NCBI RefSeq assembly: GCF_000422085.1
Contig: NC_021741.1
Span: 4,836,001 to 4,900,000 of the forward strand
Length of the DNA stretch: 64,000 nt
Source of the DNA: Serratia liquefaciens ATCC 27592
Lineage (GTDB): Bacteria > Pseudomonadota > Gammaproteobacteria > Enterobacterales > Enterobacteriaceae
Direction: 5' to 3'
Below the pieces are notes generated by a model. That model was not told the origin of the DNA and did not search any database. It saw nothing but the letters and a program-made list of their open reading frames with translations. The translations under genes were made by a program, and so were the position numbers. Of the stretch, positions 47,396 through 60,437 are shown in pieces (the stretch's first letter is position 1; every line of letters begins with the position of its first letter).

Positions 47396-49528
47396 ATGAG
47401 CACAATAGTGTTGATATTGGCCTTAGTGCTTGCCTGCCTGATTGCCGCTGGCCTGTATCTCTGGTTTAAAGCCCGCAATCAGCCGCTGCTCACGCGCGCG
47501 TTGCCCTTTATCAAACCCACACACCGTAAACTGACCGGCGAAGAGCGCGCCGCCGTCGAGCATTATCTCGGCCAGCAAAATAAGCTGAGCAACAAACTGT
47601 TGCCCGGTAACGGCTCATTGCCTTCCTCCAAGCTGGCGCTGACCCCGCAAAGCGATAACGTCTACCCCATTACCCACGCCATTACCCGCTACGGGCTGGC
47701 CAGCGATGAACCCAACAAGTGGCGCTATTATCTGGATGCCGAAGAGGTGCATCTGCCACCGTTCTGGGAACAGTACATCAGCGCCGATAACCATGTGGAA
47801 GTGATCAGAACCCAGACGTTACCGCTGGTTATCTCCCTCAACGGGCATTCGCTGAAAGACCATATTCACGATCGGCCGCAACCGCCGGTGGTGAAAGCAG
47901 CCCCGAGCCAAAATGCCTCCATTCGCAAGGAAGAGAGCGAGCATGTCGAGCTGGTGAATATCCGCAAGGAAACGCCGGAAGAACATGCGCTAACTCGCCC
48001 GAACGGCATCAAGGAAGCCGCCGTTATCTCGGCTGCCCTGCTGCTGCTGTTCTTCAGCCTGATAAGCCCGGTGGTGGTCATTCCCTGGATGATAGTGGTC
48101 GCCGTGCTGATGATCGCCTGGGGTTGCTGGAATCTGTTCCGTCGGCCGACATCACGCGAACTGAAAGAAGTGCACTGCCTGCGTGGCACCCCCAAGCGTT
48201 GGGGGCTGTTTGGCGAATCTAATCAGGGGCAGATCAGCAATATCTCTCTCGGCATCATCGATCTTATTTATCCGCCGCACTGGCAGCCTTATATCACCCA
48301 GGATCTGGGCAAGAGCACCGACGTGGATATCTACCTTAACCGCCAGGTGTTGCGCCAGGGACGCTTCCTTTCTCTGCATGATGAGGTGAAAAACTTCCCG
48401 TTGCAGCAATGGGGCAGAAACGCGGTGCTGATGGCCAGCTCTTTTTTGGTGCTGGTGCTGCTGCTGACCTATATTCCGCTAAGCCTGCCGCTTAAGCTGA
48501 GCATGGCCTGGCTGCAGGGCGCGCAAAAAATCGAAGTGACCAACGTTCAGGCTCTCGAAGGCGCCACCTTGCGCATCGGCGATACCCTGAAAGCTCAAGG
48601 CAACGGTATGTGTTATGTGCCGCCACCGGTCAGCGGTTCGCACACCTCCAGCTTTATGCCTTTCGACTGCTCAGGCATTTACTGGAACAACGCAGCCCCC
48701 CTGCCGCAGCCGGAATCAGACGTCATCGACAAAGCTTCAGCGTTGCTGGCGACGGTCAATACCCAGCTACATCCCGATGGTACCGATCAGAAACTCAACC
48801 CGCAGCTGGCCAGCGCGATTGAAAAATCCGGCATGATCCTGCTGGACGATTTTTCCGATATCGTGCTGAAAACGCAGGATCTGTGCCAGGCGGACAACGA
48901 CTGCGTTCGGCTGAAAAACGCCCTGGTGAACCTGGGTAACGTCAAAAACTGGGCTACCCTGGTGAAACGCGCCAAGTCGGGCGCTTTGCAGGGGGTCAAC
49001 GTGTTGTTACGCCCGGTGAGTGCCGAATCGCTGGAAAGCCTGACCAAGGTTGCCGCATCGTCGTTTGTCTACAGCGAAACCCGGCAGGCCGCCGCCGCGC
49101 TCAACAGCCCTCCACCTGGCGGGTTCCTGATCAGCAGCGATGAAGGTAAACAGCTGGTCAATCACCCACAGCCTGCGGTCCCCTTAAACGAGTACAACGC
49201 GCTCGATCAATGGAATGAACTGCAACGTCTGGCCAGCATGCTGCTGCATACGCCGTTTGAAGCTCAGGGCGTGATCACCAGTATCAGCGTCGACGCCAAC
49301 GGTACACGCCATATTGCGCTGCACAGCGAGCCCGATATCATCACCCTGTGGCGCTATCTCGGTACCAGCCTGCTGCTGCTGACGGTCGCCGTCGTTCTGG
49401 GTTACAACACCTGGCGACTGGTGCAGCGCCGCCGCATCAGCCAGCACCGAACCGCCGATATCCAGCGCTATTACGAAAGCTGCTTTAACCCGCAGCTCTC
49501 CCCGATGTCATTGCGGCCAATGCCCTGA
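47396..49528 (+). CDS. igaA: IgaA (Rcs-pathway regulator)
   Basis: The 710-residue inner-membrane protein has an N-terminal transmembrane segment (MSTIVLILALVLACLIAAGLYLW), further hydrophobic segments near residues 204-242 and 340-368, a large periplasmic domain, and a last transmembrane segment near 655-675 before a short cytosolic tail. It is the counterpart of Salmonella IgaA/E. coli YrfF, which restrains the RcsCDB envelope-stress phosphorelay; loss is toxic in wild-type rcs strains. It is followed by yrfG, 96 nt later. Confidence 0.95.
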   Translation: MSTIVLILALVLACLIAAGLYLWFKARNQPLLTRALPFIKPTHRKLTGEERAAVEHYLGQQNKLSNKLLPGNGSLPSSKLALTPQSDNVYPITHAITRYGLASDEPNKWRYYLDAEEVHLPPFWEQYISADNHVEVIRTQTLPLVISLNGHSLKDHIHDRPQPPVVKAAPSQNASIRKEESEHVELVNIRKETPEEHALTRPNGIKEAAVISAALLLLFFSLISPVVVIPWMIVVAVLMIAWGCWNLFRRPTSRELKEVHCLRGTPKRWGLFGESNQGQISNISLGIIDLIYPPHWQPYITQDLGKSTDVDIYLNRQVLRQGRFLSLHDEVKNFPLQQWGRNAVLMASSFLVLVLLLTYIPLSLPLKLSMAWLQGAQKIEVTNVQALEGATLRIGDTLKAQGNGMCYVPPPVSGSHTSSFMPFDCSGIYWNNAAPLPQPESDVIDKASALLATVNTQLHPDGTDQKLNPQLASAIEKSGMILLDDFSDIVLKTQDLCQADNDCVRLKNALVNLGNVKNWATLVKRAKSGALQGVNVLLRPVSAESLESLTKVAASSFVYSETRQAAAALNSPPPGGFLISSDEGKQLVNHPQPAVPLNEYNALDQWNELQRLASMLLHTPFEAQGVITSISVDANGTRHIALHSEPDIITLWRYLGTSLLLLTVAVVLGYNTWRLVQRRRISQHRTADIQRYYESCFNPQLSPMSLRPMP

Positions 49529-49624
49529 GTCGCTCGCAGGCCTGCTTCCTGTCATCCGCTTATGCTACGCTAACGCTATTCCCCTTATCCTGCGGACCCC
49601 CGACGGTTCGCCTATGGAGTTTTC

Positions 49625-50305
49625 ATGGTTCCCGAGTTTGACTGGCGTGAAATTGATACCGTGCTGCTGGATATGGACGGCACCCTGCTCGATCTGGAGT
49701 TCGACAGCCACTTTTGGCTCAGCCTGGTGCCACAAGCCCTGAGCGAGCAGCGTGCTATTCCCTTCGACGAAGCGCGTAAAATCATTCACCAGGAATATTT
49801 GGCGGTGCAGCACACCATGAACTGGTACTGCTTCGACTACTGGAGCGAACGGCTGGATCTTGATATTTACCGCATGACCACTGAGGTTGGCAGCCGAGCC
49901 CGCCTGCGTGAGGATACCGAGCCCTTTTTGCAGGCATTGCGAGCCGCAGGTCACCGGACTATCCTGTTGACCAACGCCCATCCGCACAGCCTGGCGGTAA
50001 AAATTGAGCATACCGGTTTGGATCGCCACCTTGATTTATTACTTTCTACCCACACATTTGGTTATCCGAAAGAAGATCAGCGTTTGTGGCAGGCCGTGCA
50101 GCAACACACCGGATTTGATCCGCAACGCACCCTGTTCGTCGACGACGGTGAACCTATTCTGGATGCTGCCCGCACCTTCGGTATTCGCTATTGCCTGGGC
50201 GTGCAGAATCCGGACTCCAGCATGGCGGAGAAAACCTTTCGACACTACCCGGCAATGCGCGACTACCGCCTGTTGATACCGGCGTTAGCCAAGGGGGAGA
50301 AATGA
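49625..50305 (+). CDS. yrfG: GMP/IMP nucleotidase YrfG (HAD family)
   Basis: The 226-residue HAD hydrolase has motif I LLDMDGTLLDLEFDS, motif II LTNAHPHSL, motif III lysine in FGYPKEDQRLW and motif IV FVDDGEPILDAAR. It is a purine-nucleotide 5'-phosphatase in E. coli. The stop overlaps the hslR start (ATGA). Confidence 0.93.
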   Translation: MVPEFDWREIDTVLLDMDGTLLDLEFDSHFWLSLVPQALSEQRAIPFDEARKIIHQEYLAVQHTMNWYCFDYWSERLDLDIYRMTTEVGSRARLREDTEPFLQALRAAGHRTILLTNAHPHSLAVKIEHTGLDRHLDLLLSTHTFGYPKEDQRLWQAVQQHTGFDPQRTLFVDDGEPILDAARTFGIRYCLGVQNPDSSMAEKTFRHYPAMRDYRLLIPALAKGEK

Positions 50306-50709
50306 AAGATAAGGAAACACGGGACGACGCGGTCCGGCTGGATAAATGGCTTTGGGCGGCTCGTTTCTACAAAACCCGCGCGTTGGCGCGGGACATGATC
50401 GACGGCGGCAAGGTGCACTATAACGGACAGCGCGGTAAGCCGAGCAAGAATGTCGAGCTCAATGCCGAGATCAAGCTGCGTCAGGGTAACGATGAACGCA
50501 CGGTGATCGTTCTGGCTCTGGCCAGCCAACGGCGCGGCGCCGACGAGGCGCAGCAGATGTATCAGGAAACCGAAGCCAGCATCGCCAATCGAGAGAAAGT
50601 GGCGCTCGCACGCAAGATGAATGCGCTGACCATGCCGCATCCGGACCGCCGTCCGGACAAGAAAGAGCGGCGCGACCTGATTAAATTTAAATTTGGTGAG
50701 CAGGAATAA
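50302..50709 (+). CDS. hslR: Heat-shock protein 15 (ribosome-associated)
   Basis: The protein is 135 residues from ATG 50302 (MKDKETRDDAVRLDKWLWAARF), preceded by GGGGGAGA; the longer frame reads through yrfG. It is an S4-like RNA-binding protein (RLDKWLWAARFYKTRALARDMI, KVHYNGQRGKPSKNVE) that binds 50S subunits carrying stalled nascent chains for recycling after heat stress. It is coupled to yrfG and followed by hslO. Confidence 0.93.
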   Translation: MKDKETRDDAVRLDKWLWAARFYKTRALARDMIDGGKVHYNGQRGKPSKNVELNAEIKLRQGNDERTVIVLALASQRRGADEAQQMYQETEASIANREKVALARKMNALTMPHPDRRPDKKERRDLIKFKFGEQE

Positions 50710-50734
50710 CCCCTCGCCGCAATGAGAGAAAACT

Positions 50735-51613
50735 ATGTCTAACCATGACCAATTGCACCGTTACCTGTTTGAAAACTACGCGGTGCGCGGTGAGCTGGTT
50801 ACCGTCAGCGAAACCTATCAGCAGGTCCTGAACAACCATGATTATCCGGCGCCGGTTAAAAAACTGCTGGGTGAACTGCTGGTGGCCACCAGCCTGCTGA
50901 CCGCAACCTTGAAGTTCGACGGCGATATCACCGTACAATTACAGGGTGATGGCCCGCTGAAGCTGGCCGTGATTAACGGCAACAACCGCCAGGAAATGCG
51001 TGGCGTAGCGCGCGTACAGAGCGAAATCGCCGATGACAGCACGCTGCATCAGTTGATCGGCAACGGCGTCATGGTGATCACCATCGCGCCAACCGAAGGC
51101 GAGCGCTATCAGGGCGTAGTGGCACTGGAAGGCGAAACGCTGGCCGAATGCCTTGAGGCTTACTTCCGCCAGTCCGAACAGCTGCCAACCCGTCTGTTCA
51201 TTCGCACCGGCGAGTTCGAAGGCCAACCGGCCGCGGGCGGTATGTTGCTGCAGGTGCTGCCGGCACAGGACGGCAATGCCGATGATTTCGATCATCTGGT
51301 ACAACTGACCAACACGGTGAAAAGCGAAGAGCTGTTCAGCCTGCCGGCCAATGAAGTGCTGTATCGCCTGTATCACCAGGAAGAAGTCACTCTGTATGAA
51401 CCACAGGACGTGATCTTCCGTTGCACCTGTTCACGTCAGCGCTGCGCTGATGCGTTGGTCACCTTGCCAACCGACGAAGTGGCCCAAATGCTGGAGCAGG
51501 ATGGCAATATCGATATGCACTGCGATTACTGCGGCAATCACTATGTGTTTGACGCCGTAGACGTTGCCGCCTTGTACACTGGTAACACCGGTGACAGCGA
51601 TCAGTTGCACTAA
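50735..51613 (+). CDS. hslO: Redox-regulated chaperone Hsp33
   Basis: The 292-residue chaperone has the C-terminal zinc cysteines in RCTCSRQRC and [10 protein letters not shown] (CxC ... CxxC), which form disulfides under oxidative stress and switch the protein on. The N-terminal domain begins [21 protein letters not shown]. It lies directly after hslR. Confidence 0.97.
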   Translation: MSNHDQLHRYLFENYAVRGELVTVSETYQQVLNNHDYPAPVKKLLGELLVATSLLTATLKFDGDITVQLQGDGPLKLAVINGNNRQEMRGVARVQSEIADDSTLHQLIGNGVMVITIAPTEGERYQGVVALEGETLAECLEAYFRQSEQLPTRLFIRTGEFEGQPAAGGMLLQVLPAQDGNADDFDHLVQLTNTVKSEELFSLPANEVLYRLYHQEEVTLYEPQDVIFRCTCSRQRCADALVTLPTDEVAQMLEQDGNIDMHCDYCGNHYVFDAVDVAALYTGNTGDSDQLH

Positions 51614-51684
51614 GTAGCACCCCATATCGGCGGGCGCGCCCTGCGCCCGCTCATTCACCTCGTTTGCACGTTTGCTTTTTTCCG

Positions 51685-51700
51685 TGTGCTATCTCTCAGA
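51685..51700 (+). promoter_or_regulatory. Candidate CRP site upstream of pckA
   Basis: TGTGC-TATCTC-TCAGA matches the CRP consensus in 8 of 10 positions and lies 110-125 bp before the pckA start. pckA is CRP-activated in E. coli. Confidence 0.4.
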
Positions 51701-51809
51701 TCGTAACGAAAAACCGACTAAAACGTTAAATATTTGATACCTATCGCGGTTACTCGCTGCTGAATCCCTACAATTGGCGCCAGAAATTCTGTGACCAAGG
51801 AGTAGTGAC

Positions 51810-53429
51810 ATGCGTGTTAAAGGTATAACCCCTCAGGATCTGGCCGCTTATGGGATTCATAACGTCGGCGAAATCGTTCACAACCCGAGTTATGACTTGC
51901 TGTTCAAGGAAGAAACAGACCCATCTCTGGAAGGTTATGAGCGTGGGGTCGTAACCAAGCTGGGTGCTGTATCCGTCGACACCGGTATTTTTACCGGCCG
52001 TTCCCCGAAAGATAAGTACATCGTCCGTGACGACATCACCCGCGACACCGTCTGGTGGGCCGATCAGGGTAAAGGCAAAAACGACAACAAACCCCTCAGT
52101 CCGGAAATTTGGGCTGACCTGAAACAGCTGGTCACCACGCAGCTCTCCGGCAAACGCCTGTTTGTGGTGGATACCTTCTGCGGCGCCAACGCCGACTCAC
52201 GCTTGAAAGTCCGCTTTATCACCGAGGTTGCCTGGCAGGCGCACTTCGTCAAAAACATGTTCATTCGCCCGACGGAAGAAGAACTGCAGGATTTCGAACC
52301 GGACTTCGTGGTGATGAACGGCGCCAAATGCACTAACCCGAACTGGCAGCAACAGGGCCTGAACTCGGAAAACTTTGTCGCTTTCAACCTGACCGAACGC
52401 ATGCAGCTGATTGGCGGCACCTGGTACGGCGGCGAAATGAAAAAGGGTATGTTCTCCATGATGAACTACCTGCTGCCGCTGAAAGGCATCGCTTCCATGC
52501 ACTGCTCGGCTAACGTGGGTGAAAAAGGTGACGTGGCGGTGTTCTTCGGCCTGTCCGGCACCGGCAAAACCACCCTGTCCACCGATCCAAAACGCCAGCT
52601 GATTGGCGATGACGAACACGGCTGGGATGACGACGGCGTGTTCAACTTCGAAGGCGGTTGCTACGCCAAAACCATCAAGCTGTCCGAAGAAGCCGAGCCG
52701 GATATCTATCACGCCATCAAACGCGATGCGCTGCTGGAAAACGTCACGGTGCTGGCCGACGGTACGATTGATTTCAACGACGGCTCGAAAACCGAAAACA
52801 CCCGTGTTTCCTACCCGATCTATCACATCCAGAATATCGTCAAGCCAGTTTCCAAGGCCGGCCACGCCACCAAGGTGATTTTCCTGACTGCGGACGCCTT
52901 CGGCGTGTTGCCACCGGTTTCTCGCCTGACCGCCAACCAGACCCAGTACCACTTCCTGTCCGGCTTTACCGCCAAGCTGGCCGGTACCGAGCGCGGCGTG
53001 ACCGAGCCGACCCCAACCTTCTCCGCCTGCTTCGGCGCAGCCTTCCTGTCGCTGCACCCAACGCAATACGCCGAAGTCCTGGTGAAGCGCATGCAGGCTG
53101 CGGGTGCCCAGGCCTACCTGGTCAACACCGGCTGGAACGGCACCGGTAAACGCATTTCGATCAAAGATACTCGCGGTATTATCGATGCGATCCTCAGCGG
53201 TGAAATCGATAAGGCAGAAACCATTACCCTGCCTATCTTCGATCTGGCGATGCCAACCTCACTGCCGGGCGTCAACCCGGATATCCTGGATCCGCGCGCC
53301 ACTTACGCCAGCATTGAGCAATGGCAAGAGAAGGCACAGGATCTGGCCGAGCGTTTTGTCACCAACTTTGACAAATACACCGACACTCCAGCGGGTGCAG
53401 CGCTGGTCAGCGCCGGTCCAAAACTGTAA
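51810..53429 (+). CDS. pckA: Phosphoenolpyruvate carboxykinase (ATP)
   Basis: The 539-residue enzyme converts oxaloacetate and ATP to PEP for gluconeogenesis. Walker A is [15 protein letters not shown], kinase-2 is [15 protein letters not shown], and [12 protein letters not shown] is the oxaloacetate-binding Arg loop. A TGT-rich segment [18 protein letters not shown] is typical. It is cytosolic, and followed by a strong terminator. Confidence 0.97.
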   Translation: MRVKGITPQDLAAYGIHNVGEIVHNPSYDLLFKEETDPSLEGYERGVVTKLGAVSVDTGIFTGRSPKDKYIVRDDITRDTVWWADQGKGKNDNKPLSPEIWADLKQLVTTQLSGKRLFVVDTFCGANADSRLKVRFITEVAWQAHFVKNMFIRPTEEELQDFEPDFVVMNGAKCTNPNWQQQGLNSENFVAFNLTERMQLIGGTWYGGEMKKGMFSMMNYLLPLKGIASMHCSANVGEKGDVAVFFGLSGTGKTTLSTDPKRQLIGDDEHGWDDDGVFNFEGGCYAKTIKLSEEAEPDIYHAIKRDALLENVTVLADGTIDFNDGSKTENTRVSYPIYHIQNIVKPVSKAGHATKVIFLTADAFGVLPPVSRLTANQTQYHFLSGFTAKLAGTERGVTEPTPTFSACFGAAFLSLHPTQYAEVLVKRMQAAGAQAYLVNTGWNGTGKRISIKDTRGIIDAILSGEIDKAETITLPIFDLAMPTSLPGVNPDILDPRATYASIEQWQEKAQDLAERFVTNFDKYTDTPAGAALVSAGPKL

Positions 53430-53453
53430 TAGCTTCCTTTTACAGCTTCAGCT

Positions 53454-53479
53454 AAGGCGTGGATATCACGCCTTTTTTT
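53454..53479 (+). terminator. Terminator of pckA
   Basis: AAGGCGTG pairs with CACGCC(TT) around GATAT and is followed by seven T. Confidence 0.85.
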
Positions 53480-53555
53480 ATTTTTATCGGTTGTTTTTTG
53501 AACGACGCAAAGAGATAATAATGCAGTGCAATCATTGATAGCAACGGAGGTTTCA

Positions 53556-53816
53556 ATGGCTACCATAACCGTCAGAAATCTGGACGACGAAGTAAAGGAG
53601 TTGCTGCGCGTCTCGGCAGCAAAAAATGGCCATTCCATGGAGGAGGAAGCTCGCATGATTTTGAAACAGGCATTATTGAAAAAACCGCCGCGTTATGGGT
53701 TAGGCACCTGGATGCATCAACACTTTGCCGAGTTGGGCGGGGTTGAATTGGAGATCCCACCGCGCGATGCCACGCCGCCGCGTATTGTCACCTTTGACGA
53801 CGATGACCAATTATGA
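53556..53816 (+). CDS. FitA/VapB-type antitoxin
   Basis: The protein is 86 residues from ATG 53556 (MATITVRNLDDEVKELLRVSAAKNGHSMEEEARMIL), preceded by GGAGGT; a longer ORF start at 53526 is not needed. The N-terminal ribbon-helix-helix fold is seen, with a C-terminal acidic tail that would bind the PIN toxin. The antitoxin stop overlaps the toxin start as ATGA. It likely binds the operon promoter with the toxin. Confidence 0.9.
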   Translation: MATITVRNLDDEVKELLRVSAAKNGHSMEEEARMILKQALLKKPPRYGLGTWMHQHFAELGGVELEIPPRDATPPRIVTFDDDDQL

Positions 53817-54292
53817 TTATTCTCGATACCAACGTGGTTTCAGAAACGTTGCGCCCCAACCCGCACTATAACGTCATCAGATGGCTGAATGAAAAAGACA
53901 ATGATGAGCTTTATCTTAGTGCGATAGTTCTCGCCGAGTTGTTCAGTGGAGTTGCCTGTATGCCTGATGGGAAACGGCAGCGCGAATTCAAACACAAGCT
54001 GGCGGAGGCAGTGCAGATTAGATTTGATGAGCAAACCCTGCCATTTGATACACTCTGCGCACTGCAATACGCGGAACTTATGGAGAAAAATCAGCGTCAG
54101 GGCCGGTTAATGGGCATCACCGATACCCAAATCGCCGCCACCTGCCTGCATTACGGTGCCACCCTGGCCACGCGCAATACCCAAGACTTTATCCATTGCG
54201 GCATTGAGTTAATCGATCCCTGGCAGGCCACGACGGGCCGGCGTCTGCATGAAGAGGCAGCGGAATACTACGTGATGAGCAGGAAGTCCTGA
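53813..54292 (+). CDS. FitB/VapC-type PIN-domain toxin
   Basis: The 159-residue PIN ribonuclease begins MIILDTNVVSETLRPNP, with catalytic Asp5 and Glu residues in LYLSAIVLAELFSG, and the third acid in GRLMGITDTQIAATCL, and a late RNTQDFIHCG. It is expected to cleave tRNA or RNA when free. It is preceded by its antitoxin and lies between pckA and envZ. The module is additional to the E. coli gene order. Confidence 0.9.
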   Translation: MIILDTNVVSETLRPNPHYNVIRWLNEKDNDELYLSAIVLAELFSGVACMPDGKRQREFKHKLAEAVQIRFDEQTLPFDTLCALQYAELMEKNQRQGRLMGITDTQIAATCLHYGATLATRNTQDFIHCGIELIDPWQATTGRRLHEEAAEYYVMSRKS

Positions 54293-54326
54293 CGGGGGCG
54301 CAAACTGCGGCCCCCAGATAAAAAGA

Positions 54327-56413
<2,087 letters not shown>

Positions 56414-56829
56414 TGTATTACTCCCAAAGGCTTTATTGCCTGACGTGAATATTGTTAAAAAACCCTGTCATTTCGGACAGCGTTTAATGGTATATATTCT
56501 AGACGAAATTGTTACAAAGCTTATTCTTTTGCCCATTTATCAACAATTTTCATCAAAATGCCCGCGACGATTCGCCAAAATCACGATGCGCATAGGTTAA
56601 ATTTAGAAGCACTGCGTCTTTTGGCTGGCGGCATACCCGACGGCTGATTCGGCAGTGTAACTCAGCCGGGGCGATAAGAAACGCCAGCACCGGCAATTTT
56701 GCGCGTGGCTGATGATTAACGCTCATTGGATTGTGCAACAGCAGCCTACAGCCCGATGCGAGTTTGTGCGACACTTTGCCAACGCAATGACGTCCTTCCC
56801 TTTGATATGTCCCTAAAGGCGGAACCACG

Positions 56830-57303
56830 ATGAGAACGCAGCTGATAACCCGCGAAGGTTACGACAAGCTAAAGCAGGAATTAGACTTTCTCTGGCGCGA
56901 AGATCGGCCAGAGGTCACCAAAAAAGTGACCTGGGCAGCCAGCCTCGGCGACAGAAGTGAAAATGCCGATTATCAGTACAACAAAAAACGGCTGCGGGAA
57001 ATCGATCGCCGCGTACGCTACCTGACCAAATGCCTCGAGCAATTAAAGATTGTCGATTACTCCCCGCAGCAGGAAGGCAAAGTGTTTTTCGGTGCCTGGG
57101 TGGTAGTGGAAAACGAGGACGGCGACACTAAACGCTTTCGCATCGTCGGCTATGACGAGATTTTTGGCCGCCGAGACTACATCTCCATCGATTCGCCCAT
57201 GGCCCGCGCGCTGCTTAAAAAAGAAGTGGGTGATGCCGCCACCGTTAATACGCCAGTCGGCGATGCCCTGTGGTACGTGAATGAGATCGAGTACGTAAAA
57301 TAA
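56830..57303 (+). CDS. greB: Transcript cleavage factor GreB
   Basis: The 157-residue protein rescues backtracked RNA polymerase. Its N-terminal coiled coil carries the acidic tip in [23 protein letters not shown]; the C-terminal domain has [27 protein letters not shown]. It is divergent from ompR, as in E. coli. Confidence 0.97.
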   Translation: MRTQLITREGYDKLKQELDFLWREDRPEVTKKVTWAASLGDRSENADYQYNKKRLREIDRRVRYLTKCLEQLKIVDYSPQQEGKVFFGAWVVVENEDGDTKRFRIVGYDEIFGRRDYISIDSPMARALLKKEVGDAATVNTPVGDALWYVNEIEYVK

Positions 57304-57460
57304 GATTTCAGTTTTTTCCGAGCGACCGCCCGCCGCCGCAGTACAGGCCGCTTTACGCGCTATGACTGTCGAGAGGCGGCCCGCTCCACTGGCATTTTCC
57401 CCGCGCAATCCGTATAACTGTCCCCCTGTTTACCAACCGTTCTCAACAGATACCAGACTT

Positions 57461-59791
57461 ATGAATGACCCACTGAGCCGCATTATTGCAACAGAACTGC
57501 AGGCCCGGCCGGAGCAAGTTGACTCCGCCATCCGTCTGCTGGATGAAGGTAATACCGTGCCCTTTATTGCACGCTATCGTAAGGAAGTCACCGGGGGTCT
57601 GGACGATACCCAACTGCGCCAGCTGGAAACCCGCCTGGGTTATCTGCGTGAACTGGAAGACCGCCGTCAGACCATCCTTAAATCGATCGACGAGCAGGGC
57701 AAACTGACCGAACAGCTGGCGACGGCGATCACCGCCACGCAAAGCAAAACCGAACTCGAAGACCTCTACCTGCCTTACAAACCGAAGCGCCGCACCCGCG
57801 GCCAGATCGCGATTGAAGCCGGTCTGGAGCCTCTGGCGGACACGCTGTGGCAGGATCCTCAGCAGCAACCTGAACAGTTGGCCGAAGGTTACGTTAATGC
57901 AGACAAGGGCGTAGCGGACGTAAAAGCCGCCCTCGACGGCGCGCGTTATATCCTGATGGAGCGCTTCGCCGAAGACGCCGCATTACTGGCCAAGGTCCGT
58001 AACTACCTGTGGAAACATGCGCACCTGGTGTCCAAAGTGGTGGAAGGCAAGGAAGAAGTCGGGGCCAAGTTCCGCGACTATTTCGATCATCATGAACCCA
58101 TTGCCCAGGTGCCATCGCACCGTGCGCTGGCCATGTTCCGCGGCCGTAACGAAGGTGTACTGCAGCTGGCGCTGAATGCCGATCCGCAGTTTGAAGAAGC
58201 CCCACGCGAAAGCCAGGCGGAGCAGATCATCATCAGCCACCTGGATCTGCGCCTGAATGATGCTCCGGCGGACGCCTGGCGCAAAGCGGTGGTCAACTGG
58301 ACCTGGCGTATCAAGGTGCTACTGCATCTGGAAACCGAGCTGATGAGCACGGTGCGCGAACGCGCGGAAGATGAAGCGATCAACGTCTTTGCCCGTAATA
58401 TGCATGACCTGCTGATGGCGGCACCGGCCGGTATGCGCGCCACCATGGGGCTGGATCCGGGCCTGCGTACCGGGGTCAAAGTGGCGGTAGTCGATGCTAC
58501 CGGCAAGCTGGTCGCCACCGACACCGTGTACCCGCACACCGGTCAGGCCGCTAAAGCCGCCGCCATCGTCGCCGCACTGTGCACCAAGCATAAAGTGGAG
58601 CTGGTCGCCATCGGCAACGGCACCGCATCGCGCGAGACCGAACGTTTTTACCTCGACCTGCAACAGCAGTTCAGCGAAGTCAAAGCGCAAAAGGTGATCG
58701 TCAGCGAAGCCGGCGCTTCGGTGTACTCCGCTTCCGAACTGGCGGCGCTGGAATTCCCTAACCTCGACGTCTCGCTGCGCGGTGCAGTATCCATCGCACG
58801 TCGTCTGCAGGATCCGCTGGCCGAGCTGGTCAAAATCGATCCGAAATCCATCGGCGTCGGCCAGTATCAGCATGACGTCAGCCAAAGCCAACTGGCGAAA
58901 AAACTCGACTCCGTGGTCGAAGACTGCGTGAACGCCGTCGGTGTGGATCTGAATACCGCCTCGGTGCCGCTGCTGACCCGCGTAGCCGGCCTGACGCGCA
59001 TGATGGCGCAGAATATCGTCACCTGGCGTGACGAAAATGGCCGCTTCAGCAACCGCGAACAGCTGCTGAAAGTCAGTCGCTTGGGGCCGAAAGCCTTTGA
59101 ACAGTGCGCCGGCTTCTTGCGTATCAACCACGGCGACAACCCACTGGACGCCTCGACCGTTCACCCGGAAACCTACCCGGTGGTCGAACGCATTCTGGCC
59201 GCAACGCGGCAGGCTCTGCAGGATCTGATGGGTAACCCGGCGGCGGTGCGCAGCCTGAAGGCCAGCGACTTTACCGATGAGAAGTTCGGTGTGCCGACGG
59301 TGACCGACATCCTGAAGGAGCTGGAGAAGCCGGGCCGCGATCCGCGTCCGGAATTCAAAACCGCAACCTTTGCCGAAGGGGTGGAAACCCTCAACGACCT
59401 GCAGCCGGGAATGATCCTGGAAGGTTCGGTCACCAACGTCACCAACTTCGGTGCCTTTGTTGATATCGGCGTGCATCAGGATGGGTTGGTGCATATCTCC
59501 TCGCTGGCGGACAAGTTTGTCGAAGATCCGCACACCGTGGTGAAAGCCGGTGACATCGTCAAAGTGAAGGTGATGGAAGTGGACCTGCAACGTAAACGCA
59601 TTGCATTGAGCATGCGTCTGGACGAGCAACCGGGTGAAGGTTCCCCACGGCGCGGTGGCAATTCAGCACCGGCCAAGGACAACACCTCGCGACCGCAGGC
59701 CAATAAGTCCAAACCGCGTGGCGCTAACACCTCGGCAGGCAACAGCGCCATGGGTGACGCACTGGCGGCGGCCTTTGGCAGAAAGTCGTAG
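57461..59791 (+). CDS. tex: Tex/YhgF RNA-binding transcription factor
   Basis: The protein is 776 residues from ATG 57461 ([19 protein letters not shown]); the longer frame adds 33 unsupported residues. It has the Tex N-terminal domain, a YqgF/RuvC-like domain with [19 protein letters not shown], a helix-hairpin-helix pair ([41 protein letters not shown]) and an S1 RNA-binding domain ([20 protein letters not shown]). The tail is basic and low in complexity. It is a cytosolic nucleic-acid-binding factor associated with the ribosome or RNA polymerase. Confidence 0.95.
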   Translation: MNDPLSRIIATELQARPEQVDSAIRLLDEGNTVPFIARYRKEVTGGLDDTQLRQLETRLGYLRELEDRRQTILKSIDEQGKLTEQLATAITATQSKTELEDLYLPYKPKRRTRGQIAIEAGLEPLADTLWQDPQQQPEQLAEGYVNADKGVADVKAALDGARYILMERFAEDAALLAKVRNYLWKHAHLVSKVVEGKEEVGAKFRDYFDHHEPIAQVPSHRALAMFRGRNEGVLQLALNADPQFEEAPRESQAEQIIISHLDLRLNDAPADAWRKAVVNWTWRIKVLLHLETELMSTVRERAEDEAINVFARNMHDLLMAAPAGMRATMGLDPGLRTGVKVAVVDATGKLVATDTVYPHTGQAAKAAAIVAALCTKHKVELVAIGNGTASRETERFYLDLQQQFSEVKAQKVIVSEAGASVYSASELAALEFPNLDVSLRGAVSIARRLQDPLAELVKIDPKSIGVGQYQHDVSQSQLAKKLDSVVEDCVNAVGVDLNTASVPLLTRVAGLTRMMAQNIVTWRDENGRFSNREQLLKVSRLGPKAFEQCAGFLRINHGDNPLDASTVHPETYPVVERILAATRQALQDLMGNPAAVRSLKASDFTDEKFGVPTVTDILKELEKPGRDPRPEFKTATFAEGVETLNDLQPGMILEGSVTNVTNFGAFVDIGVHQDGLVHISSLADKFVEDPHTVVKAGDIVKVKVMEVDLQRKRIALSMRLDEQPGEGSPRRGGNSAPAKDNTSRPQANKSKPRGANTSAGNSAMGDALAAAFGRKS

Positions 59792-59823
59792 TCAGGCGGC
59801 CAGCAGAAAACGCATGAGGCACA

Positions 59824-59848
59824 GGGAGGGGGTTAACCCCTCCCTTTT
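59824..59848 (+). terminator. Terminator after tex
   Basis: GGGAGGGG pairs with CCCCTCCC around a TTAA loop and is followed by TTTT. Confidence 0.8.
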
Positions 59849-60437
59849 CCGCTAAATACCCTCATCATTTTTTGACCCGCCTCAATAAACCCGCATTTTT
59901 ATTCGCTGCCGCCGACAGCCCTGATAATTCCGGTTTTAAGCCTGAAAGCCACGCTAAAGAGCCATTTATTAACATCTCTATTAACATTAAATTCTCATTC
60001 CGGTATTTCTCAGCGAAACACAAATGCTTAGCGCTCGTATTCAGCCGGCAATATGTTGCCTAATAAATACCGATATTGACGTCACCGAATCAAAGCTGTC
60101 GAATCTGTCACTACTTTTTTCAAACCGGAAAAATTCACTACAAATACGTAACTGATTTAACTCACCATTCGCATTTGCACCCCACCAGGCTGGGTGATAA
60201 AAATAGCGCTGTCAGGCAATTGCATTCTCTAAATGTGATCGCCACAACCTTTGGTTACCAATACCCCTATTTTTTGTATTGAATACGATAATTATTCTCA
60301 CTATTATTATTTTGCGTGTTCACTGCATTGCCTCATGGATTGAAAGCGTCGGCAGCTCGTGGTTTTTATCTCGGGACTGCCATTGGAACGTTCTTTTATC
60401 ATCACCAGCCCAATAGCCTGGGCTTAGAGAAGGTTAC
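59849..60437. promoter_or_regulatory. Long AT-rich intergenic region before feoA
   Basis: From the tex terminator to feoA is about 590 bp with lower GC than its neighbours. It includes the Fur box at 60286-60300. No ORF with family similarity, tRNA or repeat was recognised. Small frames inside it have no support. Confidence 0.5.
60286..60300 (+). promoter_or_regulatory. Fur box of the feoABC operon
   Basis: CGATAAT-T-ATTCTCA matches the 7-1-7 Fur core TGATAAT-N-ATTATCA with 12 of 14 positions, and additional ATTATTATT follows. It lies 138 bp upstream of feoA and supports iron repression of ferrous uptake. Confidence 0.75.

Noticed and set aside
57362..57460. Longer start for tex
   Set aside because: The 33 extra residues have no counterpart in Tex proteins, and ATG 57461 gives the expected MNDPLSR start.
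59872..60282. Two small ORFs of 63 and 68 codons in the tex-feoA gap
   Set aside because: No ribosome-binding site of note and no similarity to any family; they lie in AT-rich intergenic DNA.
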